Source of the DNA: Chryseosolibacter sp964532595
GTDB taxonomy: Bacteria; Bacteroidota; Bacteroidia; Cytophagales; Cyclobacteriaceae
Direction: 5' to 3'
Assembly: GCA_964532595.1 (NCBI GenBank)
Contig: CAZHIQ010000001.1
Span: 294,529-358,528, forward strand
Length of the DNA stretch: 64,000 bases
Of the stretch, positions 36,257 through 45,757 are shown piece by piece. The notes under the pieces are model-generated. The model ran no database searches, had not been told where the DNA came from, and saw only the letters and a list, made by a program, of their open reading frames with translations. Every line of letters starts with the position of its first letter. The stretch's first letter is position 1. Both the position numbers and the translations under genes were made by a program.

Positions 36257-36922
36257 TTAAGCCATCACTACACCTTCTGACGGTTCGGCAACTTTGTCGA
36301 ACGCACGAACGAATGCCTCGACCGATTGAGCGCCAGCGATAAGAAGCCGATCATGAATGATGTAAAGGGGGGTGCTCGAAATACCCAGGTCGTGCAGTTC
36401 CTTCTCCGCCATTTCGATTTCCAGCTTACCCGTGTTGCTGTTTAGCAGAAAGCTTGTTCGCTCCGTGTCAAGGCCCACCTGCCTGGCGATTTCAAGCAGG
36501 TTTTCTTTTCGGGACAAATCGATCCCCTTTGCAAAGTAGGCCTCAAACAATGCTTCGATCAGTTCGTCCTGCTTGCCGGGCTCACGGGCAAACATCATGA
36601 CGCGATGAGCATTACGCGTATTGGGAAAGACGTGTTGAAGATGAATGTTGAAGGTGAGTCCCTCCCGGGCCGCGGCCCGTCGGATATGGGCGGTAAGCGC
36701 GAGGAATCGCTCATCACTCCCATACTTACGACGAAGGTAATCGTGGTAGTCAAGTCCTTCCTCGGGCGTATGGGGGTTCAACTCGAAAGGATAATAATCG
36801 AGCTGAAAAACGTAGCGGTCGGCGGTGATCTCCATTGCCTTGTCGAGTCGGCGTTTGCCGATGTATGACCACGGACATACAACATCGCAAACTATCCCAA
36901 TCCTGATTTTCTGCCTATCCAT
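36257..36922 (-). CDS. DsbA-family (FrnE-like) oxidoreductase
   Basis: A 221-aa thioredoxin-fold protein with an inserted helical domain, like FrnE/2-hydroxychromene-2-carboxylate isomerase relatives. The active-site segment reads CDVVCPWSYIGKRR: Cys16 is kept but the second redox cysteine is Ser19 (CPWS instead of CPWC). Further family phrases are FELNPHTPEEG, NTRNAHRVMMFA and GISSTPLYIIHDRLLIAGAQ with the cis-proline. Loss of the second cysteine argues against dithiol oxidation and for glutathione- or isomerase-type chemistry. No signal peptide, so cytoplasmic. Confidence 0.88.
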   Translation of the reverse strand: MDRQKIRIGIVCDVVCPWSYIGKRRLDKAMEITADRYVFQLDYYPFELNPHTPEEGLDYHDYLRRKYGSDERFLALTAHIRRAAAREGLTFNIHLQHVFPNTRNAHRVMMFAREPGKQDELIEALFEAYFAKGIDLSRKENLLEIARQVGLDTERTSFLLNSNTGKLEIEMAEKELHDLGISSTPLYIIHDRLLIAGAQSVEAFVRAFDKVAEPSEGVVMA

Positions 36923-37013
36923 TGTGAAGCGGGCATGGAAATTACCATATACCCCTCAGCGGTATCAAAAAGCCGTGCCTGCAAGCTTACTTCCGATTTA
37001 TTAACCTTTATTG

Positions 37014-37044
37014 TATTTTTGACGCTTCTGCCGCGTAGGGCAGA
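37014..37044 (+). promoter_or_regulatory. Candidate -7 box and leader hairpin of ahcY
   Basis: TATTTTTG at 37014-37021 matches the TAnnTTTG -7 box exactly; no good TTTG lies at the right distance upstream. The predicted leader contains TCTGCC-GCGTAG-GGCAGA (37027-37044), a 6-bp hairpin. No recognisable SAH riboswitch is present. Confidence 0.4.
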
Positions 37045-37067
37045 CACATCTGAAAATCCGAATCAAA

Positions 37068-38375
37068 ATGACAGTTGACGAAAAGCTGAATTTCAAGGTA
37101 AAAGACCTCTCTCTTGCTGAGTGGGGACGAAAAGAGATCAAACTGGCCGAGGCAGAAATGCCAGGTTTAATGGCCATTCGCGAAGAATACGGACCAAAAA
37201 AACCTCTGGCAGGGGCACGTATCGCCGGCTGTTTGCACATGACGATTCAGACTGCTGTGCTGATTGAGACCCTCGTTGAACTGGGAGCCGATGTCACCTG
37301 GTCGTCTTGCAATATCTTCTCGACACAGGACCACGCCGCCGCCGCTATTGCTGCCGCAGGTATTCCGGTGTTTGCCTGGAAGGGAATGAACGAACAAGAG
37401 TTCGACTGGTGTATCGAGCAGACCCTCCACGCCTTCAAAGACGGACAACCACTCAACATGATCCTCGACGATGGTGGTGACCTCACCAACATGGTGCTCG
37501 ACCGCTATCCGGAGTTAGTGCCGGGAATCCGCGGAATTTCCGAAGAAACCACTACAGGTGTTCATCGCCTGATTGAACGCATGCAAAAGGGTACTCTTCC
37601 CCTTCCTGCGATTAACGTCAACGATTCGGTCACGAAGTCGAAGTTTGACAACAAGTACGGATGTAAAGAATCGTGCGTCGACGCCATCCGCCGCGCAACC
37701 GACGTCATGATTGCAGGCAAAGTAGCCGTCGTTGCCGGATACGGTGATGTAGGTAAAGGCTCCGCTGCCTCCCTGCGCGGTGCAGGTGCCCGGGTTATTG
37801 TAACCGAAATCGACCCGATCTGCGCATTGCAGGCTGCCATGGACGGCTACGAAGTCAAGAAGATGGATAACGCAGTTCTGGAAGCGGACATCATCGTGAC
37901 CGCTACAGGTAACTTCGACATCGTCGTAGGTCGCCACTTCGAAAAAATGAAGGACAAGGCGATTGTCTGTAACATCGGCCACTTTGACAATGAGATCGAT
38001 GTTGCATGGCTCAACAAGAATGCCACCAAAGATACTATCAAGCCGCAGGTTGACCTGTATACGCTGAAAAACGGACGCCAGATCATCCTCCTGGCCGAAG
38101 GACGTCTCGTGAACCTGGGATGCGCAATGGGCCACCCCTCTTTTGTGATGTCTAACTCATTCTCGAACCAAACCCTGGCCCAGATCGAACTCTGGACGAA
38201 CCACGGCAAATACGAGAACAAGGTTTATATGCTTCCCAAACACCTCGACGAGAAAGTCGCCAGTCTTCACCTTAAGAAGATCGGCGTCGAACTCGACGTA
38301 CTTACGCCCGACCAGGCGAAGTACATCGGTGTCACGGTTGAAGGTCCCTTTAAGCCGGATTACTACCGTTACTAA
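37068..38375 (+). CDS. ahcY: Adenosylhomocysteinase
   Basis: Cytoplasmic NAD-dependent enzyme that splits S-adenosylhomocysteine into adenosine and homocysteine, completing the methyl cycle. The 435-aa sequence shows ARIAGCLHMTIQTAVLIETL, SSCNIFSTQDHAAAA, NKYGCKES and the NAD loop VVAGYGDVGKGSA (222-233). It ends in the conserved PFKPDYYRY, whose Lys-Tyr tail contacts NAD of the neighbouring subunit in the family. A 10-bp hairpin follows at 38396-38428. Confidence 0.97.
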   Translation: MTVDEKLNFKVKDLSLAEWGRKEIKLAEAEMPGLMAIREEYGPKKPLAGARIAGCLHMTIQTAVLIETLVELGADVTWSSCNIFSTQDHAAAAIAAAGIPVFAWKGMNEQEFDWCIEQTLHAFKDGQPLNMILDDGGDLTNMVLDRYPELVPGIRGISEETTTGVHRLIERMQKGTLPLPAINVNDSVTKSKFDNKYGCKESCVDAIRRATDVMIAGKVAVVAGYGDVGKGSAASLRGAGARVIVTEIDPICALQAAMDGYEVKKMDNAVLEADIIVTATGNFDIVVGRHFEKMKDKAIVCNIGHFDNEIDVAWLNKNATKDTIKPQVDLYTLKNGRQIILLAEGRLVNLGCAMGHPSFVMSNSFSNQTLAQIELWTNHGKYENKVYMLPKHLDEKVASLHLKKIGVELDVLTPDQAKYIGVTVEGPFKPDYYRY

Positions 38376-38395
38376 GCGATCTTGCAAGCAATTCA

Positions 38396-38428
38396 GGGCG
38401 GAAAGCGATGGCCTGCACCTTTCCGCCC
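38396..38428 (+). terminator. Hairpin after ahcY
   Basis: GGGCGGAAAG and CTTTCCGCCC make a perfect 10-bp stem with a 13-nt loop. The next bases are the TTAACACT repeat array rather than a pure T-run. Confidence 0.6.
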
Positions 38429-38493
38429 ACTTTAACACTTCAACACTCTAATACGTTAACACTCTAACACTTCAACACATTAAGACTTTAAGA
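38429..38493. repeat. 8-bp tandem repeat (TTAACACT type), longest copy
   Basis: Eight imperfect units such as TTAACACT, TCAACACT, CTAACACT and TTAAGACT run without a break from the ahcY hairpin to the start of the BNR-repeat gene. Confidence 0.8.
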
Positions 38494-38495
38494 CT

Positions 38496-39728
38496 TTGAA
38501 GCGTTATTTGCTCTTGATCGCTGCCATGGCCTGGACCGGAAGTACCTCGGGCCAGTTACTCAACGTCGTACTAGACAAAGCTTTCGACGGGACGCATAAT
38601 CCTTCGGTTGCCGTCAGTCCGCGCAATGCCAACCACATTGTCATCACGGCAGAGAATCGCGTCTATATCTCGCACGACGGAGGAAAAACATGGCAAAACG
38701 ACGAGCTAACCTTGGCCGGGCGAGGCCCTTCGGTAGTCTTAGGTGATAGCAAGGGCGACTTTTACAAATTTGTCCTTGAGGATGCTTCGGATGACCGCAC
38801 GACGCACGCGCTGGCCTTACTCCGATCGACCGATGCAGGAAAAAGTTGGTCCGCTGCCGGGTCACTGCCTATCGCTACGGGCACACCGCACGGCTACTGG
38901 CCGGCGCTGGATTCGCGGGGCAATTTCTATCTGACCTGGACCGTCCCCGACGACACTCAGGGGGAATGCACTTCCACGATCTATTTCAGCTCTTCGAAAA
39001 ACGGCAAGAAATGGAGCGAGTCGATAAAGCTTGGACAGCTTACACGCGACTGTGAAAACCGCATACTCCTGAACGCCATGCCGGCCATCGCGCCTGACGG
39101 AAAGGCGTTTGCCTCCTGGTCATACCGAGGAAAAGTGTACCTCGACCGATCATTCGACGGCGGAACCTTGTGGCTCAGCAACGACATCGCTGTCGCCGAC
39201 CAGCCCGGAGCCTACGAGGAGATTGAAGGACATGGCTATGCTAACCAACAGCCCGTCCTCATTGCCGACAACAGCAAAGGGCCCTGGCGTGGAAGTCTGT
39301 ACCTTGTATGGGCTGACCAGCGAAACGGGGAAAACGACACGGATATCTGGTTCACAAGAACACACAACTACGGTGACAACTGGTCATTTCCCGCTCGCGT
39401 TAACGATGATGACGCCGGGCATCATCAATACTTCCCCTGGATCACTGTCGACGCAGTAACAGGACATGTCTACATCGTCTACTTCGATCGGCGAAACGGA
39501 GACAGCAACGAGACGGATGTATGGATCGCCTGGTCGGACAACGGAGGAACTTCATTCAAGAATACCCGCATCAGTGAAACGTCCTTTATACCGAGTTACG
39601 ACGCCCCCTCCTCGCTATGCGTCGCAGCCTCGGGTGGACGAATCGTCGTTATATGGACAGCACCCGGCGAGGGCCGTCAACAGCTAAACAGCGCGGTCTT
39701 TCAAGCAGCCGACCTGAAGCAACCATAA
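38496..39728 (+). CDS. Secreted BNR/Asp-box repeat protein (sialidase-like propeller)
   Basis: A 410-aa exported protein with a signal peptide (MKRYLLLIAAMAWTGSTSG). At least five Asp-box repeats follow (SHDGGKTW, STDAGKSW, SFDGGTLW, THNYGDNW, SDNGGTSF), which mark a sialidase-like beta-propeller. The catalytic arginine triad and Glu/Tyr pair of true sialidases cannot be assigned with confidence, so it is best called a BNR-repeat protein. The start is TTG, chosen because it gives the only complete signal peptide; the next ATG at 38526 would remove most of it. Confidence 0.82.
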   Translation: MKRYLLLIAAMAWTGSTSGQLLNVVLDKAFDGTHNPSVAVSPRNANHIVITAENRVYISHDGGKTWQNDELTLAGRGPSVVLGDSKGDFYKFVLEDASDDRTTHALALLRSTDAGKSWSAAGSLPIATGTPHGYWPALDSRGNFYLTWTVPDDTQGECTSTIYFSSSKNGKKWSESIKLGQLTRDCENRILLNAMPAIAPDGKAFASWSYRGKVYLDRSFDGGTLWLSNDIAVADQPGAYEEIEGHGYANQQPVLIADNSKGPWRGSLYLVWADQRNGENDTDIWFTRTHNYGDNWSFPARVNDDDAGHHQYFPWITVDAVTGHVYIVYFDRRNGDSNETDVWIAWSDNGGTSFKNTRISETSFIPSYDAPSSLCVAASGGRIVVIWTAPGEGRQQLNSAVFQAADLKQP

Positions 39729-40005
39729 ATCAATCGGCGAGATTTTCGACAGGTTTCGGCGTCCCCGAAGCTTTTGGGCGACTAATTACACGGCCGTTTC
39801 TTCTTCACATTGTGGAATTAAACCACAGCCGCTTGAAGCGGTAGTAATGGCGATCTCTTGATTCCCTTCCATTCGACGCCTGTCTAGAGCGTTTCGACCT
39901 CTACTATTGCATTTCGTCTTTTAAGCGACTACGCAACCCGAGTTTGTCGCAGTCTTTGTTGTTAATAAGTCAACTAATTGATCCACAACTCAAACACATA
40001 AGATT

Positions 40006-40746
40006 ATGATACGCACGTTCATACTTGGTATTGCCATTATAGGATTCCTTTGGAGCTGCAACAATAAAGAGAAGGAGATTGCACTCCAGTCGGAAATCGA
40101 TTCCCTGCGCACTGAGTTACACGAAACGCAGCAAGCAGCGAGAGCGCTCGAAGAAGTGGGAGTAATGATCGACTCGATTGATGCAAGCCGGCAATTGCTG
40201 AGAACTGACATGGTGGAAGGTACTTCTTACCAGGACTACAAAGCTCGTTTGACAAGCATTCAGAGCTATGTAAAGGAAAGTCAGGCAAAGCTCGCTGAAC
40301 TTGAAAAGGCGGCGAAGCATTCACAAACACTCGCAGGACAAGTCAGGAGATTAAAGGCCAACCTCCAGGAAACCACGCAGAAGCTTGCATCCCTGGAAGA
40401 AGAAGTTCAGCGGATTCGCGGAGAGAACCAGACTCTCACCCGCCATGTCGCCGCGCGTGACTCGGTGATAATCCTCAACGAGCAAGCGTTGCGTGAACGT
40501 GAAGAGCACCTCGCAGCACTTGACTCACAGATGCAGGAGATGAACGTCGAAAGCAAAAACTTCCAGGCCGAATCCTATTTCAATCAGGCACAAGCCCTTG
40601 AAGAAGCTGCGCGTCGGACTCAGTTCGCTCCCAAAAAGAAAAAGAAAGCACAACAGGAAGCACTTGAACTTTACAAGAAGTCAATGGAGCTCGGAAAAGA
40701 CGAAGCTCAGGCCAAAGTTCAGGAACTGGAAAAAGACCTCGGATAA
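40006..40746 (+). CDS. Coiled-coil lipoprotein
   Basis: A 246-aa envelope lipoprotein: a short hydrophobic signal ends in the lipobox GFLWSC with Cys18. Almost all the rest is charged heptad-like helix (Glu, Gln, Leu, Lys, Arg), predicting long coiled coils at about residues 25-60 and 80-190, and a Lys-rich tail (FAPKKKKKAQQEA). No enzymatic motif is visible. It is preceded by 277 bp without a gene and followed by a strong terminator, so it is a single-gene unit. Confidence 0.8.
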   Translation: MIRTFILGIAIIGFLWSCNNKEKEIALQSEIDSLRTELHETQQAARALEEVGVMIDSIDASRQLLRTDMVEGTSYQDYKARLTSIQSYVKESQAKLAELEKAAKHSQTLAGQVRRLKANLQETTQKLASLEEEVQRIRGENQTLTRHVAARDSVIILNEQALREREEHLAALDSQMQEMNVESKNFQAESYFNQAQALEEAARRTQFAPKKKKKAQQEALELYKKSMELGKDEAQAKVQELEKDLG

Positions 40747-40785
40747 AGGTCGCCCACTTATAACACAATCCTCCATATATAGATC

Positions 40786-40815
40786 GAAAAGCGTAGGGAA
40801 CTCCCTGCGCTTTTC
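40786..40815 (+). terminator. Intrinsic terminator after the coiled-coil lipoprotein
   Basis: GAAAAGCG-T-AGGG and CCCT-G-CGCTTTTC pair around AACT with one T/G wobble, followed by TTTT. Both ends carry A or T runs, so it may also serve convergent transcription. Confidence 0.85.
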
Positions 40816-40873
40816 TTTTACCCGTCGAAGTCAGGGGAAGAAAGCGGTAAAGAAACGCACGGGGTAACTCTAT

Positions 40874-40889
40874 CACTTTAACACTTCTT
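40874..40889. repeat. Short TTAACACT-type repeat
   Basis: CACTTTAACACTTCTT, a two-unit copy of the 8-bp family, directly before the stop codon of the convergent enoyl-CoA hydratase gene; here it is not in front of a gene start. Confidence 0.5.
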
Positions 40890-41672
40890 TCAGCCCTTCT
40901 CCCAATCCGTCTTCTCCTTATTGAGAAAATCTGCAACCCCTCGTCTGCAGTCGTCGCTACTGCGGGCTTTGGCATTCATCTCGGCAGCGAAGTCAAGCGC
41001 TTCGTTCAGTGATAGCGACTGTACTTTCGCAATAAGCTGTCGGGTGACGCCAAGGGCATAAGCTGAATTATTTCCGATAAGCTGAAAGGCAAACTGCTCC
41101 ACTTCCTTTTCCAGTCTATCCGTGTCAACGACGAAGTTTACCAATCCCATAACATGAGCTTCAGCTGCTGATACCACGCTGCCACTGAGTAATAGTCGTC
41201 TTGCGTGACCTTCACCGACACGTCTCAAGAGAAACACCGTAACGATTGCCGGAACAAAACCGATACGCACTTCCGTGTATCCGAAATTGGCATTGGGGAC
41301 AGCGAAGACAAAATCGCAGACAGACACAAGTCCACATCCCCCTGCGAGGGCATGTGCATGCACCTGGGCGATAACCACTTTCTTGCATTCGTACACCTGT
41401 TGATACAATTCCCGAAGATGCTGCGAGTCGGCAAGGTTTTGCTCGAAAGAATAAGACTGCAACTCCTGTAAATAGCTGAGGTCAGCGCCGGCGCAAAAGA
41501 CATCGCCATTTGCCTTCAGGACAACCACCTTTACTCCGGGGTCCTCTTCGGCCGACTTGAAAGCAAGGCGCAACTCCTCTACGAGTTCCGGACTAAGCGC
41601 ATTGCTTTTATCCGGACGATTAAGGGTAATTCGGGCGATGCGTTCCGCCTTTTCATAGATGATGTAGTTCAT
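40890..41672 (-). CDS. Enoyl-CoA hydratase/isomerase family protein
   Basis: A 260-aa crotonase-fold enzyme acting on acyl-CoA thioesters. It shows ITLNRPDKSNALS, FCAGADLSYLQEL (oxyanion-hole region) and HAHALAGGCGLVSVCDFVFA with the second oxyanion glycine, followed by FGYTEVRIGFVPAIV, where the Glu in the EVRIG position is typical of methylglutaconyl-CoA hydratase-like members. The exact substrate is unknown. The start overlaps the comEC stop by 4 bp, suggesting co-translation. Confidence 0.9.
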   Translation of the reverse strand: MNYIIYEKAERIARITLNRPDKSNALSPELVEELRLAFKSAEEDPGVKVVVLKANGDVFCAGADLSYLQELQSYSFEQNLADSQHLRELYQQVYECKKVVIAQVHAHALAGGCGLVSVCDFVFAVPNANFGYTEVRIGFVPAIVTVFLLRRVGEGHARRLLLSGSVVSAAEAHVMGLVNFVVDTDRLEKEVEQFAFQLIGNNSAYALGVTRQLIAKVQSLSLNEALDFAAEMNAKARSSDDCRRGVADFLNKEKTDWEKG

Positions 41673-43753
41673 GCGTCCCCGGTTTGTATTTCGGTTACAT
41701 AGGCGCCGTCATGCGGCACTGAATATACCTCCAATTTATGCAACTTCGCCGCGGCGAGGAAGCGAGCAGCATAGAAAAAGGCATTGCTGTTGTCCAGAAT
41801 GATTACCGAACAACGCACGCCTTTATCGAAAATATTCTGCGGACCCCCCACCGCATTCCTCCCGATGACTACCCAATCTACCTCCATGGCAGCCGGCACC
41901 TTGAAGTCACCGTCATCAATTAGCAGAATACTTCGTTTGTTCCAGCGCAACAAGGTGCAACCCTTTAATTCCCGTGCCACCGGAAGACCGCGATGCACCC
42001 TTCCGACTCCCCTTACCACCCGGTGAGGTTGGATGTGATAGTCTATTTCCGCCTCCGAAACCGTCGAATCAGTAACAAAATACGCCTGTCCCCTATCGAT
42101 GAAGTCTATGGCGCGGGAACCGGGAACCTTGTATACCACCATCCGCGCAACGCTTGCGTTGCCGGCAAACCGGACCCACTGAAAAAAGGAGAAAACCGAA
42201 GTCAGTGCCAACAGAACAATCATCCACACGAACCGTCTGGTCTGAAAGAGCAGCGAGGCGGCGATCACCACACCATACAGCAGCAGACACTGCAACGAGC
42301 TGATGTATACACCTTCGACAATGCTCCCCGGCAATCGTTCAATGAAGAAGACAATTGCATTTAGCCATTCGATAACCCATGCCAACGCCTTTCCCACAAA
42401 GGTGGCGATTGCGGGCACCGCGCTAACGGGTAACAACGTTAGCCCTCCGATCAGCACAATCGATGAGCACGGTACTACTACAAGGTTGCCCGGCAGGAAG
42501 TATACCGGAATTTGCTGGAAATGTAGGAGTCCGAGAGGCGTTGTTGTAAGCTGTGCGGCAACGGAGACCGTACTGGCTTTCCAGCATTCCCAGGCCAGGC
42601 GATGTTCGGGCTCCCACAACCCTATGAACCGAGGGTAGTAATAGACAATGCCCAGCACCGCGAGATACGACAACTGAAAGCCTACGGAAAAGATAAACAT
42701 CGGGTCGACAAGCAACATAACAAAAGCTGAGACCGCCAGCGTATTGTAAACATTCGTCCCCCTCCGCCAGGGCTTTGCAAGGGTCAGAAAAGAAAACATT
42801 GTGACAGCTCGTAAGACGGAAGCGCTCAATCCCGTGACAAACGCATAAAGCCACAACACAGCGATTGACACAAATGCAACGGCCCACTTCCCTGTCGGCA
42901 GGCGATTCAGAGGTCGGAGCACGGAGGCGAGGACGAAGTAGATCACGCCAACGTGGAGACCGGATACAGCAAGAATGTGCATGACGCCGACGCCGGCATA
43001 AGCGTCGCGAAGCTCGTTGTCGAGACCATCGGTGACACCGAGCACCAAGGCCCGGGCAATAGCTTGCGCACGCTCGCCTGGGACGTAGAGGCGAAACACG
43101 CCCTCGGCACGCTCACGCATGGAGTAGGCTGCTGCTACAATACGGCTGGGCGGCGACTTGCCCACAGTGATGACGTTGCCTCTCAGGAAATGTTGGTGCC
43201 AGATATTGCGGCGAGCAAGATGCTGTGCGTAATCGAAAGCGCCGGGATTGGCAGGGGGAGCGGGTTGATTCGGTGTGCCGGCGATGAGGAGGATATCGCC
43301 GTAGCGAAAGGGGCCGGCAAAGAAGTCTTTTGAGAAATAAAGTAACACGCGACCGTCACGGAGGTGCCAGGCGGTATCATAAACCTTCAGCACCCTGGCC
43401 TCTACACGCCACGAGCTCCGACGCTCTTCGGCATAGCCGACAACAACCGCCTGGTAATGTGAAATTGTACTCCGATGGTGGAGGAGATGCGTGGAATAGC
43501 GTGACTCGGTTTTAGCAATGAGATGAAGGTACCCCAGCCCCGCCACCAAAGGCAAAGCAATCCATCCGGGGTTGAGCATTCGCCGCACTGAGGCACCCGA
43601 CCGGGCCAGGATAAAGTAGGCTAATACGACCACCGGCAGTCCAACGAAACCCGATCGGAAGGATATAAGGTCGGGGAAGTAGGATGCCGCGACAATGCCG
43701 GCGATAAAGAAAGCAACGGTCCGGACAAACGTATAGGGTATCCACCGGATCAC
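41669..43753 (-). CDS. comEC: ComEC/Rec2 family membrane channel protein
   Basis: A 694-aa polytopic protein that forms the DNA-uptake channel in competent bacteria. An N-terminal membrane/DUF4131 region is followed by the competence domain with the signature ILAVSGLHVGVIYFVL and many helices up to about residue 480. The C-terminal ~180 residues occupy the place of the metallo-beta-lactamase domain but show no HxHxDH motif, so it is a degenerate or reduced form, common in Bacteroidota. Whether the organism takes up DNA cannot be told. Confidence 0.9.
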   Translation of the reverse strand: MIRWIPYTFVRTVAFFIAGIVAASYFPDLISFRSGFVGLPVVVLAYFILARSGASVRRMLNPGWIALPLVAGLGYLHLIAKTESRYSTHLLHHRSTISHYQAVVVGYAEERRSSWRVEARVLKVYDTAWHLRDGRVLLYFSKDFFAGPFRYGDILLIAGTPNQPAPPANPGAFDYAQHLARRNIWHQHFLRGNVITVGKSPPSRIVAAAYSMRERAEGVFRLYVPGERAQAIARALVLGVTDGLDNELRDAYAGVGVMHILAVSGLHVGVIYFVLASVLRPLNRLPTGKWAVAFVSIAVLWLYAFVTGLSASVLRAVTMFSFLTLAKPWRRGTNVYNTLAVSAFVMLLVDPMFIFSVGFQLSYLAVLGIVYYYPRFIGLWEPEHRLAWECWKASTVSVAAQLTTTPLGLLHFQQIPVYFLPGNLVVVPCSSIVLIGGLTLLPVSAVPAIATFVGKALAWVIEWLNAIVFFIERLPGSIVEGVYISSLQCLLLYGVVIAASLLFQTRRFVWMIVLLALTSVFSFFQWVRFAGNASVARMVVYKVPGSRAIDFIDRGQAYFVTDSTVSEAEIDYHIQPHRVVRGVGRVHRGLPVARELKGCTLLRWNKRSILLIDDGDFKVPAAMEVDWVVIGRNAVGGPQNIFDKGVRCSVIILDNSNAFFYAARFLAAAKLHKLEVYSVPHDGAYVTEIQTGDA

Positions 43754-43817
43754 CCCGGAATTTACGCCTTCATGCCCGTTCTATCCCGATGCTAGAACCC
43801 CGGAAAACCTGATAAAA

Positions 43818-44783
43818 TCATGGTTTACGCGCGGTGTGTTTACTGTAGGCGTCGATGATATCCTTTACCAGCCGGTGGCGTACGACATCTTTCTCCGACA
43901 ATTCGACGAAACCGATACCTCTGACGTTCCTGAGTACGGAGATTGCTTCCTGAAGGCCGGACCGCTGATTCGAAGGCAAATCAACCTGGGTGGGGTCCCC
44001 CGTGATAATCATCTTGGAATCAGGCCCCATCCGCGTCATGAACATTTTCATCTGCATCGGCGTAGTGTTCTGCGCTTCGTCGAGCAGAATGAAAGCGTTG
44101 TTCAGCGTTCGTCCGCGCATATAGGCCAATGGCGCGATTTCGATGATCTCGCGCTCCATGTAGTAAGTCAGCTTCTCGTACGGGATCATATCGTTCAGCG
44201 CGTCGTAAATCGGGCGTAAATAAGGATCGATTTTCTCCTTGAGGTCACCCGGAAGAAATCCGAGATTCTCCCCTGCCTCTACTGCGGGACGAGAAATGAT
44301 AATCTTCTTCACCGACTTGTTCTTCAGCGCCTGAACGGCCATAGCAACAGAAATGTAAGTCTTTCCCGTTCCCGCCGGACCGAGCGCAAAAACGAGATCG
44401 TTGTCACGAACTTCGTCGACGAGCTTTTGTTGATTAACCGTCTTGGGCTTTATGGCGGAGCCACGGGTGCCGTAAATGATGACACCGTCGGGCGGTGCGC
44501 CGTTCGTCGGCTCCGGTAGGACAATCTCCTCCTCCCGGGCAATGTAACTCTTTACATTCTCCTCCGTAACACGGCCGTATTTATGATAATGCTGTATCAA
44601 GGCGGTAAGAATATCGTCAATCTGCACAATGTCAGCAGTACTCCCCTTAAGCAAAATCTCGTTGCCCCGGGAAACGATTCGGCTCTTTGGGAAAGCCGCG
44701 GCAAGTGAGTCTATGTTCTTGTTTTCGACTCCGAGGAAGTCGATCAGCGAGATGTTATCCAGATGGACTGTTTTTTCGATCAA
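43818..44783 (-). CDS. phoH: PhoH family ATPase
   Basis: A 321-aa cytoplasmic P-loop ATPase. The N-terminal ~100 residues form a KH-like RNA-binding region (SRIVSRGNEILLKG). The PhoH core follows with Walker A GPAGTGKTY at 135-143, Walker B FILLDEAQN, and TGDPTQVDLP, all typical. PhoH proteins are linked to RNA metabolism and phosphate stress. It is divergent from the SAM hydrolase gene with 188 bp in between. Confidence 0.94.
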   Translation of the reverse strand: MIEKTVHLDNISLIDFLGVENKNIDSLAAAFPKSRIVSRGNEILLKGSTADIVQIDDILTALIQHYHKYGRVTEENVKSYIAREEEIVLPEPTNGAPPDGVIIYGTRGSAIKPKTVNQQKLVDEVRDNDLVFALGPAGTGKTYISVAMAVQALKNKSVKKIIISRPAVEAGENLGFLPGDLKEKIDPYLRPIYDALNDMIPYEKLTYYMEREIIEIAPLAYMRGRTLNNAFILLDEAQNTTPMQMKMFMTRMGPDSKMIITGDPTQVDLPSNQRSGLQEAISVLRNVRGIGFVELSEKDVVRHRLVKDIIDAYSKHTARKP

Positions 44784-44971
44784 TGAAGTCTCCTTGTTTT
44801 TAGGTGCTAATGGGATTACAACGTTATCCGCAGAATGTTAGTTTTGCGGTCAGTGCCGGCGACACCAAAATGTCGCCATAATCACGTATTTTAGTCCCTA
44901 AAGTAATACATTGGCGGCAAAACCGCAGCGCCGGGACCTCTCACCGCTTTTTAAACTTCGATTTTTTCTGA

Positions 44972-45745
44972 ATGGCTGTTGTAACTCTTTTGACTGATGC
45001 CGGAGGAAGCGACCACTACGTAGCAGCCATTAAAGCCCGTTTGCTGAACCACAACAGCGATCTACGGATTATCGACATCAGCCACGAGATCACCCACTTC
45101 GATCTCGCCCATGCCGCCTTTGTACTGCGGGCGGTGTTCCGCGACTTTGCCAAAGGCACGGTACACCTCGTCGCCGTCGACTCCGCCGGCGCCCGTGACG
45201 AAGTTCCTATTATTATCAAGACGGAAGATCACTTCTTTGTGGGCGTCGACAACGGACTGGTAAGCCTGGTCAGTGATCAGCATCCACAGGGCACGTGGCG
45301 CATCAGCAACCTCCCCGATCCACCTTCATCTTTCCCGGAAAGAGACATCTTTGCCCCGATCGCCGCCCGGCTGGCAAGCGGAGAGCATCCGGATAGCCTC
45401 GGCGTACCCACCGCCGAATACAAACGACTGATTGACCGGCAGGTGAAAGCTACGCGTAAACAAATCACGGGCAACGTAGTGCGCGTCGATCACTTCGGCA
45501 ATCTTATTACCAATATCCCACGCGATGCGTTCGACATCCTCAGCAAAGGCAAAGTATTCACCATCCAGTTCGGCGGCGAAAAATTCAGGCGCATACACGC
45601 TTCTTATAACCAGGCCGAGCAAGGTGAGTGCTTCATCATTTTTAACAGCCTCGGCCTGCTGGAAATCGGCATTAACCGCGGCAACGCATCGGAACTGCTC
45701 GGTCTCACCTACGACAGCGCCGTGAATATCGTGTTCGAGGACTGA
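44972..45745 (+). CDS. SAM hydrolase / DUF62 family (S-adenosylmethionine:hydroxide adenosyltransferase)
   Basis: A 257-aa enzyme of the fluorinase-related DUF62 family, which in most bacteria splits SAM into adenosine and methionine with water. Family phrases are LLTDAGGSDHYVAAIKA, DISHEITHFDLAHAAFVL, HLVAVDSAG, FFVGVDNGLVSLV and FGNLITNIP in the second domain. The halogenase-specific insertion is not seen. It stands between phoH and an ABM-domain gene with which it converges. Confidence 0.9.
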   Translation: MAVVTLLTDAGGSDHYVAAIKARLLNHNSDLRIIDISHEITHFDLAHAAFVLRAVFRDFAKGTVHLVAVDSAGARDEVPIIIKTEDHFFVGVDNGLVSLVSDQHPQGTWRISNLPDPPSSFPERDIFAPIAARLASGEHPDSLGVPTAEYKRLIDRQVKATRKQITGNVVRVDHFGNLITNIPRDAFDILSKGKVFTIQFGGEKFRRIHASYNQAEQGECFIIFNSLGLLEIGINRGNASELLGLTYDSAVNIVFED

Positions 45746-45757
45746 GCTTGCGAGAAA

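Noticed and set aside
36923..37067. SAH riboswitch before ahcY
   Set aside because: Only a simple 6-bp hairpin is present; the conserved SAH riboswitch core cannot be found.
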